From positions 124,001-188,000 of the forward strand of contig NZ_NWTG01000004.1 in the NCBI RefSeq assembly GCF_002532045.1: 64,000 bases of DNA. Direction: 5' to 3'. Shown here in pieces: positions 27,078 to 34,727 of the stretch. The notes under the pieces were generated by a model. It did no database searches. It saw only the letters and a program-made list of their open reading frames with translations, and was not told where the DNA came from. The position numbers and the translations under genes were made by a program. How positions within the stretch are numbered: the first letter of the stretch is position 1; the number at the start of each line of letters is the position of its first letter. The stretch is from Bradyrhizobium sp. C9 (GTDB lineage Bacteria > Pseudomonadota > Alphaproteobacteria > Rhizobiales > Xanthobacteraceae).

Positions 27078-28352
27078 TCATACCCCCCCACGCGCGGCCA
27101 GCGCCGCCGCGATCGCCCAAACCGCAAAACCCGCAAGCGCCAGACCGGCACCGACGAACCCGGTCGAGGTCCAGCCGTAACCGGCTGCGACGGCCATTCC
27201 GCCGAGCCATGGCCCCAGCGCATTGGCGACGTTGAAGGCGGAATGGTTGAGCGCCGCGGCGAGGCTCTGCGCTTCGCCCGCGACATCCATCAGCCGGGTC
27301 TGCAGCACGGTGGCGAGCGCACCGCCCAGCCCGATCAGGAACACGTCGGCGCTCAGCGTCCAGAAATTCGCGGCTGCGAGCGGATACAGCGCCAGCGTCG
27401 CCGCCGACCACAGCAAGAGCCCGCCCGCGGTTGCCATCAGCGCGCGGTCGGCGAAGCGCGGCACGATGATGTTGCCGGCGGTGAGGCCGGCGCCGAACAC
27501 GCAGAGCGTGACGGGCACCAGCGCGGGCGAGGTGTGCGTCACCGCCAGCATGGTCGACGCCAGATACGTGTAGACCGAGAACAGTCCGCCGAAACCGATT
27601 GCGCCGATCCCGAGCGTCAGCCAGACATGCTTGCGCCCGAGCGCCGAGAGCTCGCGCAACGGGCTCGCCTTGCGGTCGGCGACGTCACGCGGCGCGAAGA
27701 TCAGAACCAGGACGGACGTCAGCAGCGCGAGGCCTGCAACGATCGCGAATGCCCAGCGCCAGCCGATCGCCTGCCCCACGCCATTTGCCAGCGGCACGCC
27801 GATCGTCGTTGCGATGGTGAGGCCGAGCAGCACGCGGCCGACCGCCACCGTACGCTTGTCGATCGGGACCAGCGATGCCGCGACCAGCATGGCGATGCCG
27901 AAATAGGCGCCGTGCGGCAGCCCGGCGAGGAAGCGCAACACCAGCATGGTGTGGTAGTCGGGCGCGAGCCCGGAGAGGCCGTTCATCAGCGCAAAGAACC
28001 CCATCAGCGCGATCAGCAGCGTCCGCCGCGTCATGCGCGCCGACAGCACGGCGATCACAGGCGCACCCACCACGACGCCGAGCGCGTAGGCGCTGATGGC
28101 GTGGCCGGCCTGCGGCTCGCTGATGTGCAGGTCATGGGCGAAGAACGGCAGCAGGCTCATGGTCGCGAATTCGGCGATGCCGATCGCGAAGCCGCCCATC
28201 GCCAGCGCGAGATGAACGATGCCCGGATGAAAGCCGCCGGGGGCGTTGTCCTGGTTGAGGCGCCCGCCGGCATCGACCGAAGCACGGCCGCGCGGCTGCT
28301 CCGACGGCCGGGATAGCGGTTCCCGCCGCTGCGTGCTGACTCGCTGGGACAT
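27078..28352 (-). CDS. MFS transporter (AraJ/DHA1 type)
   Basis: A 424-residue major-facilitator exporter with 12 predicted helices, AraJ- or multidrug-like. Typical sites are the helix 1-2 region IGIAEFATMSLLP, the loop 2-3 motif GAPVIAVLSARMTRRT and GLPHGAYFGIAML in helix 4. The first 45 residues are hydrophilic and Arg-rich, unusual for the group; an internal start cannot be excluded. The substrate is unknown. A perfect 14-base palindrome lies 193 bases upstream. Confidence 0.85.
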   Translation of the reverse strand: MSQRVSTQRREPLSRPSEQPRGRASVDAGGRLNQDNAPGGFHPGIVHLALAMGGFAIGIAEFATMSLLPFFAHDLHISEPQAGHAISAYALGVVVGAPVIAVLSARMTRRTLLIALMGFFALMNGLSGLAPDYHTMLVLRFLAGLPHGAYFGIAMLVAASLVPIDKRTVAVGRVLLGLTIATTIGVPLANGVGQAIGWRWAFAIVAGLALLTSVLVLIFAPRDVADRKASPLRELSALGRKHVWLTLGIGAIGFGGLFSVYTYLASTMLAVTHTSPALVPVTLCVFGAGLTAGNIIVPRFADRALMATAGGLLLWSAATLALYPLAAANFWTLSADVFLIGLGGALATVLQTRLMDVAGEAQSLAAALNHSAFNVANALGPWLGGMAVAAGYGWTSTGFVGAGLALAGFAVWAIAAALAARGGV

Positions 28353-28544
28353 TGGGAGACTTCCATGATTGCGAACGACGGACGGCTTGCGGCCCAGGCG
28401 AGGTCCGGTCGCATCGCGCCATCACGCGTCCGCCCAGTGGCCAGGGTTCGCAGCGAACCACGCGCGCATTTGCGCATCGAAGGCGCGTTCCGCGCTTTCG
28501 TCCGGCCTCCCGTGACAGATTTATGATTGTGCTTCGACGCCGGA

Positions 28545-28558
28545 CTTGTCCGGACAAG
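28545..28558. promoter_or_regulatory. Candidate operator: perfect 14-base palindrome
   Basis: CTTGTCCGGACAAG is a perfect dyad on the upstream side of the MFS gene. Exporter genes are often controlled by dimeric repressors at such sites, but no regulator gene is adjacent, and the distance to the start codon is large. Confidence 0.3.
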
Positions 28559-28670
28559 GCAACGCCGATGCGGCTTGGCGCGATCGATTTGCCTTGAGCG
28601 ACCATCGCACACGACCTGCGCGATCACCAGCGCGGCAGGCTGCCATCAGCCAGTCTGTTTCGCATGACAA

Positions 28671-28696
28671 AAAAGGCGCCCTTGCGGGCGCCTTTT
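28671..28696. terminator. Rho-independent terminator of the IalB-family gene
   Basis: Perfect stem AAAAGGCGCCC / GGGCGCCTTTT with loop TTGC, 45 bases past the minus-strand stop at 28741. On the minus strand the stem is followed by six T. It also has TTTT on the plus strand. Confidence 0.9.
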
Positions 28697-28740
28697 GCTT
28701 GCGACGATCTCGCGACTTCTTGAACGCGCGCTCGACGTTG

Positions 28741-29574
28741 TTACTTGGCCGCCGGGTTGGCCGGAGCCGCCGGAGCGGCACCACCGCCCGCGCCTTCCAG
28801 CTTCTTGCGCTGTTCTTCGGCGCGCTTCTGCAACTCTTCCTGCAGCTTCTTCGAGTTTTCCTCGAACACCTTCGGATCGGTCGGCGGGCCGTCATAGGCC
28901 TTGGCGAATTCGGTGTTGAGCGGCAGCGGCAAGGTCAGCGGCGCGCCGTTCGAATTGATCGCCTGGACCACGAGGTTCTGGCCCTTCTTCATGTTGGCGA
29001 TCAGCTCGGGGGTTGCTTCATAGTCGGACATGCAGCCGTTCTGGAAGCAGATCACATAGGGCGCCTGCTGCGGCGGGTTGCCGTCGACGATGATGCGGGT
29101 GCCGTGCACGAGCTGCATGCCGAGCGGCAGCGTGACGCGCAGGATCTTCTTCGGCTCGCCTTCCGGCTCGATGATCACGGCGGCGATCACCGGCTGGCCC
29201 GACTCGATGCGGCCGTCCTTGCCGGTGAAGCAAACCTGCTTGGCGTTGGCTTCCTGGCCCTTGAGGCAGAACTTGGTCCAGGGGGCGTAGATCAGCTGGA
29301 TCTGCTGATCCTGGGGCGGCTGGGCGGCCGCGGCGGGCGCCTGACCTGCGGCCGGTGCTGGAGCGGCCGGCGCCTGGGCTGCCGGAGCCGGCGCCTTCGG
29401 AGCTGCCTTGGGTGCCGCCTTGGGCGCTGCCTTCGGTGCCGCGGGCGCCGGCGCTGCCGGCTGCTGGGCCCGAGCGGCAGGAACCAGGAGCGCTGCAGAG
29501 AATGCCGTCGCCGCCATCAGGGCAACAATTCGCCCATGCGGCCGGACCGGGGCGGCCAAGATACGGAAATTCAT
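28741..29574 (-). CDS. Invasion-associated locus B (IalB) family protein
   Basis: A 277-residue exported protein. The signal peptide ends near residue 36 (ARA/Q). Residues 37-85 are an Ala/Pro/Lys linker with four tandem APKA units. The IalB domain follows (APWTKFCLKGQ, then KQVCFTGKDGRIESGQP and ICFQNGCMSDYEAT) with two Cys pairs. The last 50 residues are a charged helix (FEENSKKLQEELQKRAEEQRKK in part) likely to form a coiled coil, then an Ala/Pro tail. In Bartonella IalB contributes to erythrocyte invasion; in rhizobia the role is unknown. ATG 29574 was preferred to 29628. Confidence 0.85.
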   Translation of the reverse strand: MNFRILAAPVRPHGRIVALMAATAFSAALLVPAARAQQPAAPAPAAPKAAPKAAPKAAPKAPAPAAQAPAAPAPAAGQAPAAAAQPPQDQQIQLIYAPWTKFCLKGQEANAKQVCFTGKDGRIESGQPVIAAVIIEPEGEPKKILRVTLPLGMQLVHGTRIIVDGNPPQQAPYVICFQNGCMSDYEATPELIANMKKGQNLVVQAINSNGAPLTLPLPLNTEFAKAYDGPPTDPKVFEENSKKLQEELQKRAEEQRKKLEGAGGGAAPAAPANPAAK

Positions 29575-29799
29575 TGCGGAAAACCCTTTCTGAACGGCAG
29601 CGCCCGAAACCGCTGCAGGCGCCGACACATAGCCGTTTGGGCGGCTGTCTCCTAGTCAATTGAGGCGGATACGTGACAGGCGTTCCCGCCCTCGAATTGC
29701 ACGCCTTCAATACAGCGGCGCGCGGAAAGATCAATGCCGACAAGCGCATTTGCGCACCTGTCACGGCGAGTTTCAGCGCCCTGTGATAAACCTTCGGGC

Positions 29800-31695
29800 G
29801 TGACGTTTCGCGAATCAAATCCGGCGCCTCCTGTACGTGTTCCCGGTCACGTTTGGCGCACCGCTTTGGCTGCCATCCGGCTCGTGCTGACATCGGCCCT
29901 GGGTTTGCTGACGACCGCACTTGCGCCTGCGGCCGCCACCGAGAGCCACGCCATCGCGATGCATGGCGCGCCCGCGCTGCCCGCCGGCTTCAGCCATCTG
30001 CCCTACGCCAATCCTGACGCCCCAAAGGGTGGCCGACTGGTCCTGAGCCCCCGGGAGGGCACCTTCGACAGCCTCAATCCCCTGATTGTCAGGGGTCTCG
30101 CCGTGCAGCAGCTCCGGGGCTACGCCTACGAGCGCGGCTATGTCTACGAAAGCCTGCTGGTGCGGAACAATGACGAGCCCTTTACGCTGTACGGCCTGCT
30201 CGCCCGCAGCGTCGAGACCGACGATGCCAGAAGCTATGTGACATTCCGCCTCGACCCGCGCGCGCGCTTCTCCGACGGGCACGAGGTCACGGCCGACGAC
30301 GTGGTGTTCTCGCTCGAGCTGCTGCGCGATCACGGCCGTCCGCTGCATCACCAGTATTATTCGAAAGTCGCAAAGGCCGAGGTGCTCGACCCGCTCACGG
30401 TGCGGTTCGACTTCGGTGGCGTCGCCGACCGCGAATTGCCACTGATCCTCGGACTGATGCCGATCCTGCCGCGCCACGCCACCGACGTCTCCAAATTCGA
30501 GGAGACCACGTTGGCGCCGCCGATCGGCTCCGGCCCGTATCGCGTGACGGCGGTCAGGCCCGGCACCAGCGTGACCTTCACCCGCAATCCGGATTACTGG
30601 GGGCGCGACCTGCCGGTGAACCGCGGGCTCTGGAATTTCGACGAGATCAGGCTCGATTACTACCGCGACGCCAACGGCCAGTTCGAGGCGTTCAAGCGCG
30701 GCCTCTATGACTTCAGGACCGAGCCGGAGCCGCTGCGCTGGCATGACGGCTACGACTTTCCCGCCGCGAGAAGCGGCGAAGTGGTCCGCGACACGATCAA
30801 GATCGGCACGCCCGATCCGTCCGAGTTCCTGGTGTTCAACACCAGGCGGCCGAAGTTCGCCGACGTCAGGGTGCGCGAGGCGCTGCTGATGCTGTTCGAT
30901 TTCGAATGGATCAACCGCAATTACTATTTCGGACTCTACTCGCGCGCCGGCGGTTATTTCGCCGGCTCGGACTTGTCCGCCTACGGCCGCCCCGCCGATG
31001 ACCGCGAGCGCGAACTCCTCAAGCCGTATCTGTCACATATCGCACCCGACATCCTCGACGGCCGCTATCGCCTCCCTATCACCGACGGCTCGGGCCGCGA
31101 CCGCACCGTCCTGCGCGACGCGCTCAAGCTGCTGTCGGACGCCGGCTACGCGCTCGACGGCACGGTGCTGAAGCAGCGCGCGACCGGGACGCCGCTCCGG
31201 ATCGAGATCCTGGTGACGACACGCGAGCATGAGCGGATCGCCCTCGCCTATCAGCGCGACCTGAAACGGGCCGGCATCGACGCCGCGGTCCGGGTGGTCG
31301 ACGCGGTGCAGTTCGAGCAGCGCCGGGTCGCCTACGATTTCGACATGATCCCGATTCGCTGGGACCAGTCGTTGTCGCCGGGCAACGAGCAGTGGTTCTA
31401 CTGGGGCAGCCAGGCCGCCGACGTGCCGGGCACCCGCAACTACATGGGCGCCAAGGATCCGGCCATCGACGCCACGATCGCCGCGCTGCTCGCGGCGCGG
31501 GAGCGGCCGGCCTTCGTCTCGGCGGTGCGGGCGCTGGACCGCGCCCTGATGTCGGGCTTCTACGCTATCCCCCTATTTAACATGGGAGAGCAATGGATCG
31601 CGCGCTGGAATCGGATAGAACGGCCTTCGGCCACGGCGTTGACGGGCTACCTGCCGGAGACCTGGTGGCAGAAGCCCGGCGCGCAATCCAATTGA
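29800..31695 (+). CDS. Oligopeptide-type ABC substrate-binding protein (family 5, YejA-like)
   Basis: A 631-residue periplasmic binding protein of family 5. After a hydrophobic signal (LVLTSALGLLTTALAPAAA) it shows the YejA-like start FSHLPYANPDAPKGGRLVLS, the family motif FSDGHEVTADDVVFSLE and the C-terminal YAIPLFNMGEQWIARW. YejA proteins bind peptides such as microcin C and murein fragments. No permease or ATPase follows, so it either serves a transporter elsewhere or has a new role. GTG 29800 was chosen because it leaves a plausible signal peptide; ATG 29734 would add 22 residues. The next gene starts 43 bases later. Confidence 0.82.
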   Translation: MTFRESNPAPPVRVPGHVWRTALAAIRLVLTSALGLLTTALAPAAATESHAIAMHGAPALPAGFSHLPYANPDAPKGGRLVLSPREGTFDSLNPLIVRGLAVQQLRGYAYERGYVYESLLVRNNDEPFTLYGLLARSVETDDARSYVTFRLDPRARFSDGHEVTADDVVFSLELLRDHGRPLHHQYYSKVAKAEVLDPLTVRFDFGGVADRELPLILGLMPILPRHATDVSKFEETTLAPPIGSGPYRVTAVRPGTSVTFTRNPDYWGRDLPVNRGLWNFDEIRLDYYRDANGQFEAFKRGLYDFRTEPEPLRWHDGYDFPAARSGEVVRDTIKIGTPDPSEFLVFNTRRPKFADVRVREALLMLFDFEWINRNYYFGLYSRAGGYFAGSDLSAYGRPADDRERELLKPYLSHIAPDILDGRYRLPITDGSGRDRTVLRDALKLLSDAGYALDGTVLKQRATGTPLRIEILVTTREHERIALAYQRDLKRAGIDAAVRVVDAVQFEQRRVAYDFDMIPIRWDQSLSPGNEQWFYWGSQAADVPGTRNYMGAKDPAIDATIAALLAARERPAFVSAVRALDRALMSGFYAIPLFNMGEQWIARWNRIERPSATALTGYLPETWWQKPGAQSN

Positions 31696-31738
31696 GCTGC
31701 CGAGCTGAGCTACCAAGTGATTTGCGACCCGACGCGGC

Positions 31739-33292
31739 ATGACCTGGTCCGATCGAAGCGATGCAACCGACGTTGAACCTGTGAACCAGTCGATCACCTC
31801 GCCCACGCTCGATACGTTGTTCAAGCGCACTTTGGCGCGGCAGCCCGAGGCGCTGGCGCTGGTCGACCCGATCAACAAGCAACGCGTCACCGGACAGACC
31901 CGCAAGCGCCTGACCTATGCCCAGGCCGATCGCGCGATCTCGGCGATCGCCGCCCACTTCGTCGAGAGCGGATTGCCGGCCAATACCGTGATCGCGGTTC
32001 AGCTTCCCTCGACGATCGAATTCGCCCTGACGGTGCTCGCCGCCCATCGGGTTGGCCTTGTGGTGGCGCCGTTGCCGCTATTGTGGCGGCAGGCCGAGCT
32101 GACGTCCGTCCTCAACCGCACCGCGGCGCGCGCGATCGTCACCTGCGGCAAGATCGACGGCGTGTCCTACGCCGACATCGCCATGAACGCTGCGGCGGAA
32201 GCTTTTTCGATCCGCCATGTCTGCGGGTTCGGCACCGATCTGCCCGAAGGCATGGCGTCGCTCGATGACGCGATCCTGCAGGACTCCCGGACCTCGCGCC
32301 CGATGATCCAGGACGGCCGCAAGCCGGCGCTGATCTCCTTCGACGTCACCAGCGAAGGTTTTCGTCCGGTGCCGCGCGCGCATTTCGGCCTGATCGCCGG
32401 CGGGCTCGCGATGTCGTTGGAGAGCGACCTGGCCCAGGGTGCGACCATCATGTCGGCATTCGCGCCGATGTCGTTTGCCGGCATCTGTTCGTCGCTGGTG
32501 GCCTGGCTGCTGTCAGGCGGAACGCTCGTCATGCATCACCCGTTCGACGAGGAAGCGTTCGAGACCCAGTTCAACGATCACGGCTGCGACACGCTGATCG
32601 CGCCGGCGCAGCTCGTGCTGCGGCTCGACGAGTGCGGCCTGTCGGAGCGCCTGCCCACCCTGCGAACCGCGATCGGCCTCTGGCGAACGCCGGAGCAGGT
32701 TGCCTCCAGCGCGCACTGGACCTCGCGGCGGGTGAGCTTGACCGACGTCTATCTGTTCGGCGAGGCCGGGCTGTTCGGCGCCCGCCGCAACACCGAGGAC
32801 GGATCGCCGGCCCCGATCAAGCCCGGTCCGCACAGCGCGCCGCGCGAGGCTCCCGGCGCATCGATCGCCGGCGAGATCCTGCTGACGCCGAAGGGCACGC
32901 TGGGCCTGCGCGGCCCGATGGTGCCGGTCGCCGCCTATGCGCCGCCGCCGCCCCCGGGCGACACCCTGATTGCGCCGCCGCCGCGCGATTACGTCGACAC
33001 CGAATATGCCGCGCGGGTCGACCGCGCGACCGGCGCCATCAACATCACCGCCCCGCCGTCGGGGGTCATGACGGTCGGCGGCTACCGCTTCCTGGCCGGG
33101 GAGTTGCAGGAGTGGTCGCGCCGTCTCGGCCAGGGTGCAATGTTGACGGCACTGCCCGACCGCCTCAGCGGCCACCGGCTGGCCGGACGGGCTCAGGACA
33201 ATGCGCGGGCCCGTGACGCCCTGACAGAACTTGGGCTTAACCCGTTGATGGTCGAAGCATTTCGCGACCGCAGCGGCACTGGAACGCCGTAA
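31739..33292 (+). CDS. Acyl-adenylate-forming enzyme homologue, probably inactive
   Basis: A 517-residue homologue of the AMP-binding (acyl-CoA synthetase/NRPS A-domain) superfamily. The N-terminal part is typical (LTYAQADRAISAIAAHF, ANTVIAVQLPSTIEFALTVLAAHRVG in two pieces), as are the central LSGGTLVMHHPFD and the A5-like region LTDVYLFGEAGL. However, the ATP-loop motif that should read S/T-S-G-T-T-G-x-P-K is SFDVTSEGFRPVPRAH at residues 200-215, with no Gly-Thr-Thr-Gly and no Lys. No C-terminal catalytic Lys is visible either. It should therefore bind an acyl group or nucleotide without adenylation, or act as a scaffold. It sits between a YejA-like protein and a receiver/GGDEF-like protein. 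Confidence 0.75.
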   Translation: MTWSDRSDATDVEPVNQSITSPTLDTLFKRTLARQPEALALVDPINKQRVTGQTRKRLTYAQADRAISAIAAHFVESGLPANTVIAVQLPSTIEFALTVLAAHRVGLVVAPLPLLWRQAELTSVLNRTAARAIVTCGKIDGVSYADIAMNAAAEAFSIRHVCGFGTDLPEGMASLDDAILQDSRTSRPMIQDGRKPALISFDVTSEGFRPVPRAHFGLIAGGLAMSLESDLAQGATIMSAFAPMSFAGICSSLVAWLLSGGTLVMHHPFDEEAFETQFNDHGCDTLIAPAQLVLRLDECGLSERLPTLRTAIGLWRTPEQVASSAHWTSRRVSLTDVYLFGEAGLFGARRNTEDGSPAPIKPGPHSAPREAPGASIAGEILLTPKGTLGLRGPMVPVAAYAPPPPPGDTLIAPPPRDYVDTEYAARVDRATGAINITAPPSGVMTVGGYRFLAGELQEWSRRLGQGAMLTALPDRLSGHRLAGRAQDNARARDALTELGLNPLMVEAFRDRSGTGTP

Positions 33293-33399
33293 AATCTTAT
33301 CATTGCGTTAGTCTTAGCATTGTGTTGACGCCGCATTAAGCCATGCCAACTAGCATCGCAGCCGTTTGCTGATCTTAAGCATTGGTTTCGAGCGTTCGA

Positions 33400-34626
33400 A
33401 TGTCTCAACAAGGTCCGGTCCTCATCGTATCGGCGGCGGCAAAGCCACCGTTTGCCGCGGTCCTCGATGAGACGAAACTGTTTCCGGTCGTGGTCACCGA
33501 CTGGCACGAGGTCGGACGCGCCATCGAACAGGTCAAGCCGGCAGCGATCATCGCAGCCACCGAGGGCGTCGACTTCGTCACCCTGTCCGGCCTCGCCAAG
33601 CGCGCTGCCGCCCGCGCGCCTTACCTGCCGCTGATCGCCGTCGACCCCGCGACCACTTTGCCCGATACGGTCATCGCGTTCTTCCAGCACAAGGGCATGC
33701 CGGATCGCCTGGTCGCCCGGCTCAATGCGTGTTTACGCGTTCGCGCCCTGCATGCGACCGTGATGCGCCGCCTGGTGCCCCCGGCGCCGATCGCTTTATC
33801 GGATATCGATCCGGTCGGAGAGGCCACCGCGCTCCTGATCGGCCGCGGCGGCGCCTACCCGGCCCTGTCGGTTGCGCTCGGCGAACGCGCCGGCGTGGTT
33901 GGTGCGCTGAGCATCGAGGCGGCCGCAAAACATCTCTCCAACCGGGACATCGACGGCATCGTGCTGGCCGAAGGCTTCACCCCGCGCGTGATGGATGCGT
34001 TCCTGACGGTGCTGACCGAGGATGTTCGCTTCCGTCCGTTGCCGGTGATCGTCGCCTCCGGCGAGCTGACGCCGCGTTACGAGCTGCCCAATCTCGAGAT
34101 CGTCACGGCCGGGCCGACGCGCGTCGGCGACACGGTGTTGCCGATGATCCGCCAGCATGCCTTCGAGGCGCGGCTCGGCCGCATGCTCAAGGCGATCGAC
34201 GCCAAGGGCCTGATCGATCCCCGCACCGGTCTGCTCACCAAGGCCGCGTTCGAGCGCGACTTCGCGACCGCCGTCTACCATACCGCCGAGCGCGGCGGCG
34301 CGCTCTCGGTTGCCCGGTTCACCTTCGACAACACGCAGCCGCGTGCGCAATTCGATGGCGCGCGGATCATCAGCCGGCTGATGCGCCAGGCCGATTTCGG
34401 CGCCGTGCACGACGAGCGGTCGCTGGTCGTGGCGTTCGCCGGCACCGACATGCGCAACGCCCAGGCGATCACGCGGCGATTGGCGAGCGTAATGCGCCAC
34501 ACCCAGAACGGCCGCCGCGACACCAGGGCCGAGCCCGCCGTCAGCGTCGCAACGCTGCTCCCCGGCGACTCCGCGCTGTCGCTGCTCGGGCGCCTGTTCG
34601 GCACGCCGGAGCGTGCGGTGTCGTAA
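33400..34626 (+). CDS. Receiver-like / degenerate GGDEF protein
   Basis: A 408-residue cytoplasmic protein. Residues about 5-115 and 130-255 resemble response-regulator receiver folds, though the acidic phosphorylation pockets are not evident. Residues about 270-400 begin like a GGDEF domain (LIDPRTGLLTKAAFERDF) and keep the downstream helices (RIISRLMRQADFGAV, then SLVVAFAGTDMRNA), but the GG(D/E)EF signature is replaced by HDERSL and the metal-binding DxDxFK by FTFDNT. Diguanylate cyclase activity is therefore not expected. ATG 33400 follows the in-frame GTTTCGAGCGTTCGA; a start 18 bases earlier is possible. It is 107 bases after the adenylate-enzyme homologue. Confidence 0.72.
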   Translation: MSQQGPVLIVSAAAKPPFAAVLDETKLFPVVVTDWHEVGRAIEQVKPAAIIAATEGVDFVTLSGLAKRAAARAPYLPLIAVDPATTLPDTVIAFFQHKGMPDRLVARLNACLRVRALHATVMRRLVPPAPIALSDIDPVGEATALLIGRGGAYPALSVALGERAGVVGALSIEAAAKHLSNRDIDGIVLAEGFTPRVMDAFLTVLTEDVRFRPLPVIVASGELTPRYELPNLEIVTAGPTRVGDTVLPMIRQHAFEARLGRMLKAIDAKGLIDPRTGLLTKAAFERDFATAVYHTAERGGALSVARFTFDNTQPRAQFDGARIISRLMRQADFGAVHDERSLVVAFAGTDMRNAQAITRRLASVMRHTQNGRRDTRAEPAVSVATLLPGDSALSLLGRLFGTPERAVS

Positions 34627-34727
34627 CAAGCCCTATGCCGCTTGTCGGTTGCTGCAATCGCCGCGCAGGCATTGCCGGCAGGCGAAGCCACCTTAGCTCG
34701 GCGCTCCGCATGCCCTGTCTTCAGGCC

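Larger units (their letters stand above)
28353..28740. other. Intergenic region upstream of the MFS gene
   Basis: A 388-base gap between the MFS gene start and the end of the IalB-family gene. It holds the MFS promoter region, the palindrome at 28545 and the terminator at 28671. Open frames here translate to Arg/Ser-rich shadow peptides and have no ribosome-binding site. Confidence 0.55.

Noticed and set aside
31739..33292. Calling this gene an active acyl-CoA synthetase
   Set aside because: The ATP-loop motif is absent, so an enzymatic name would mislead.
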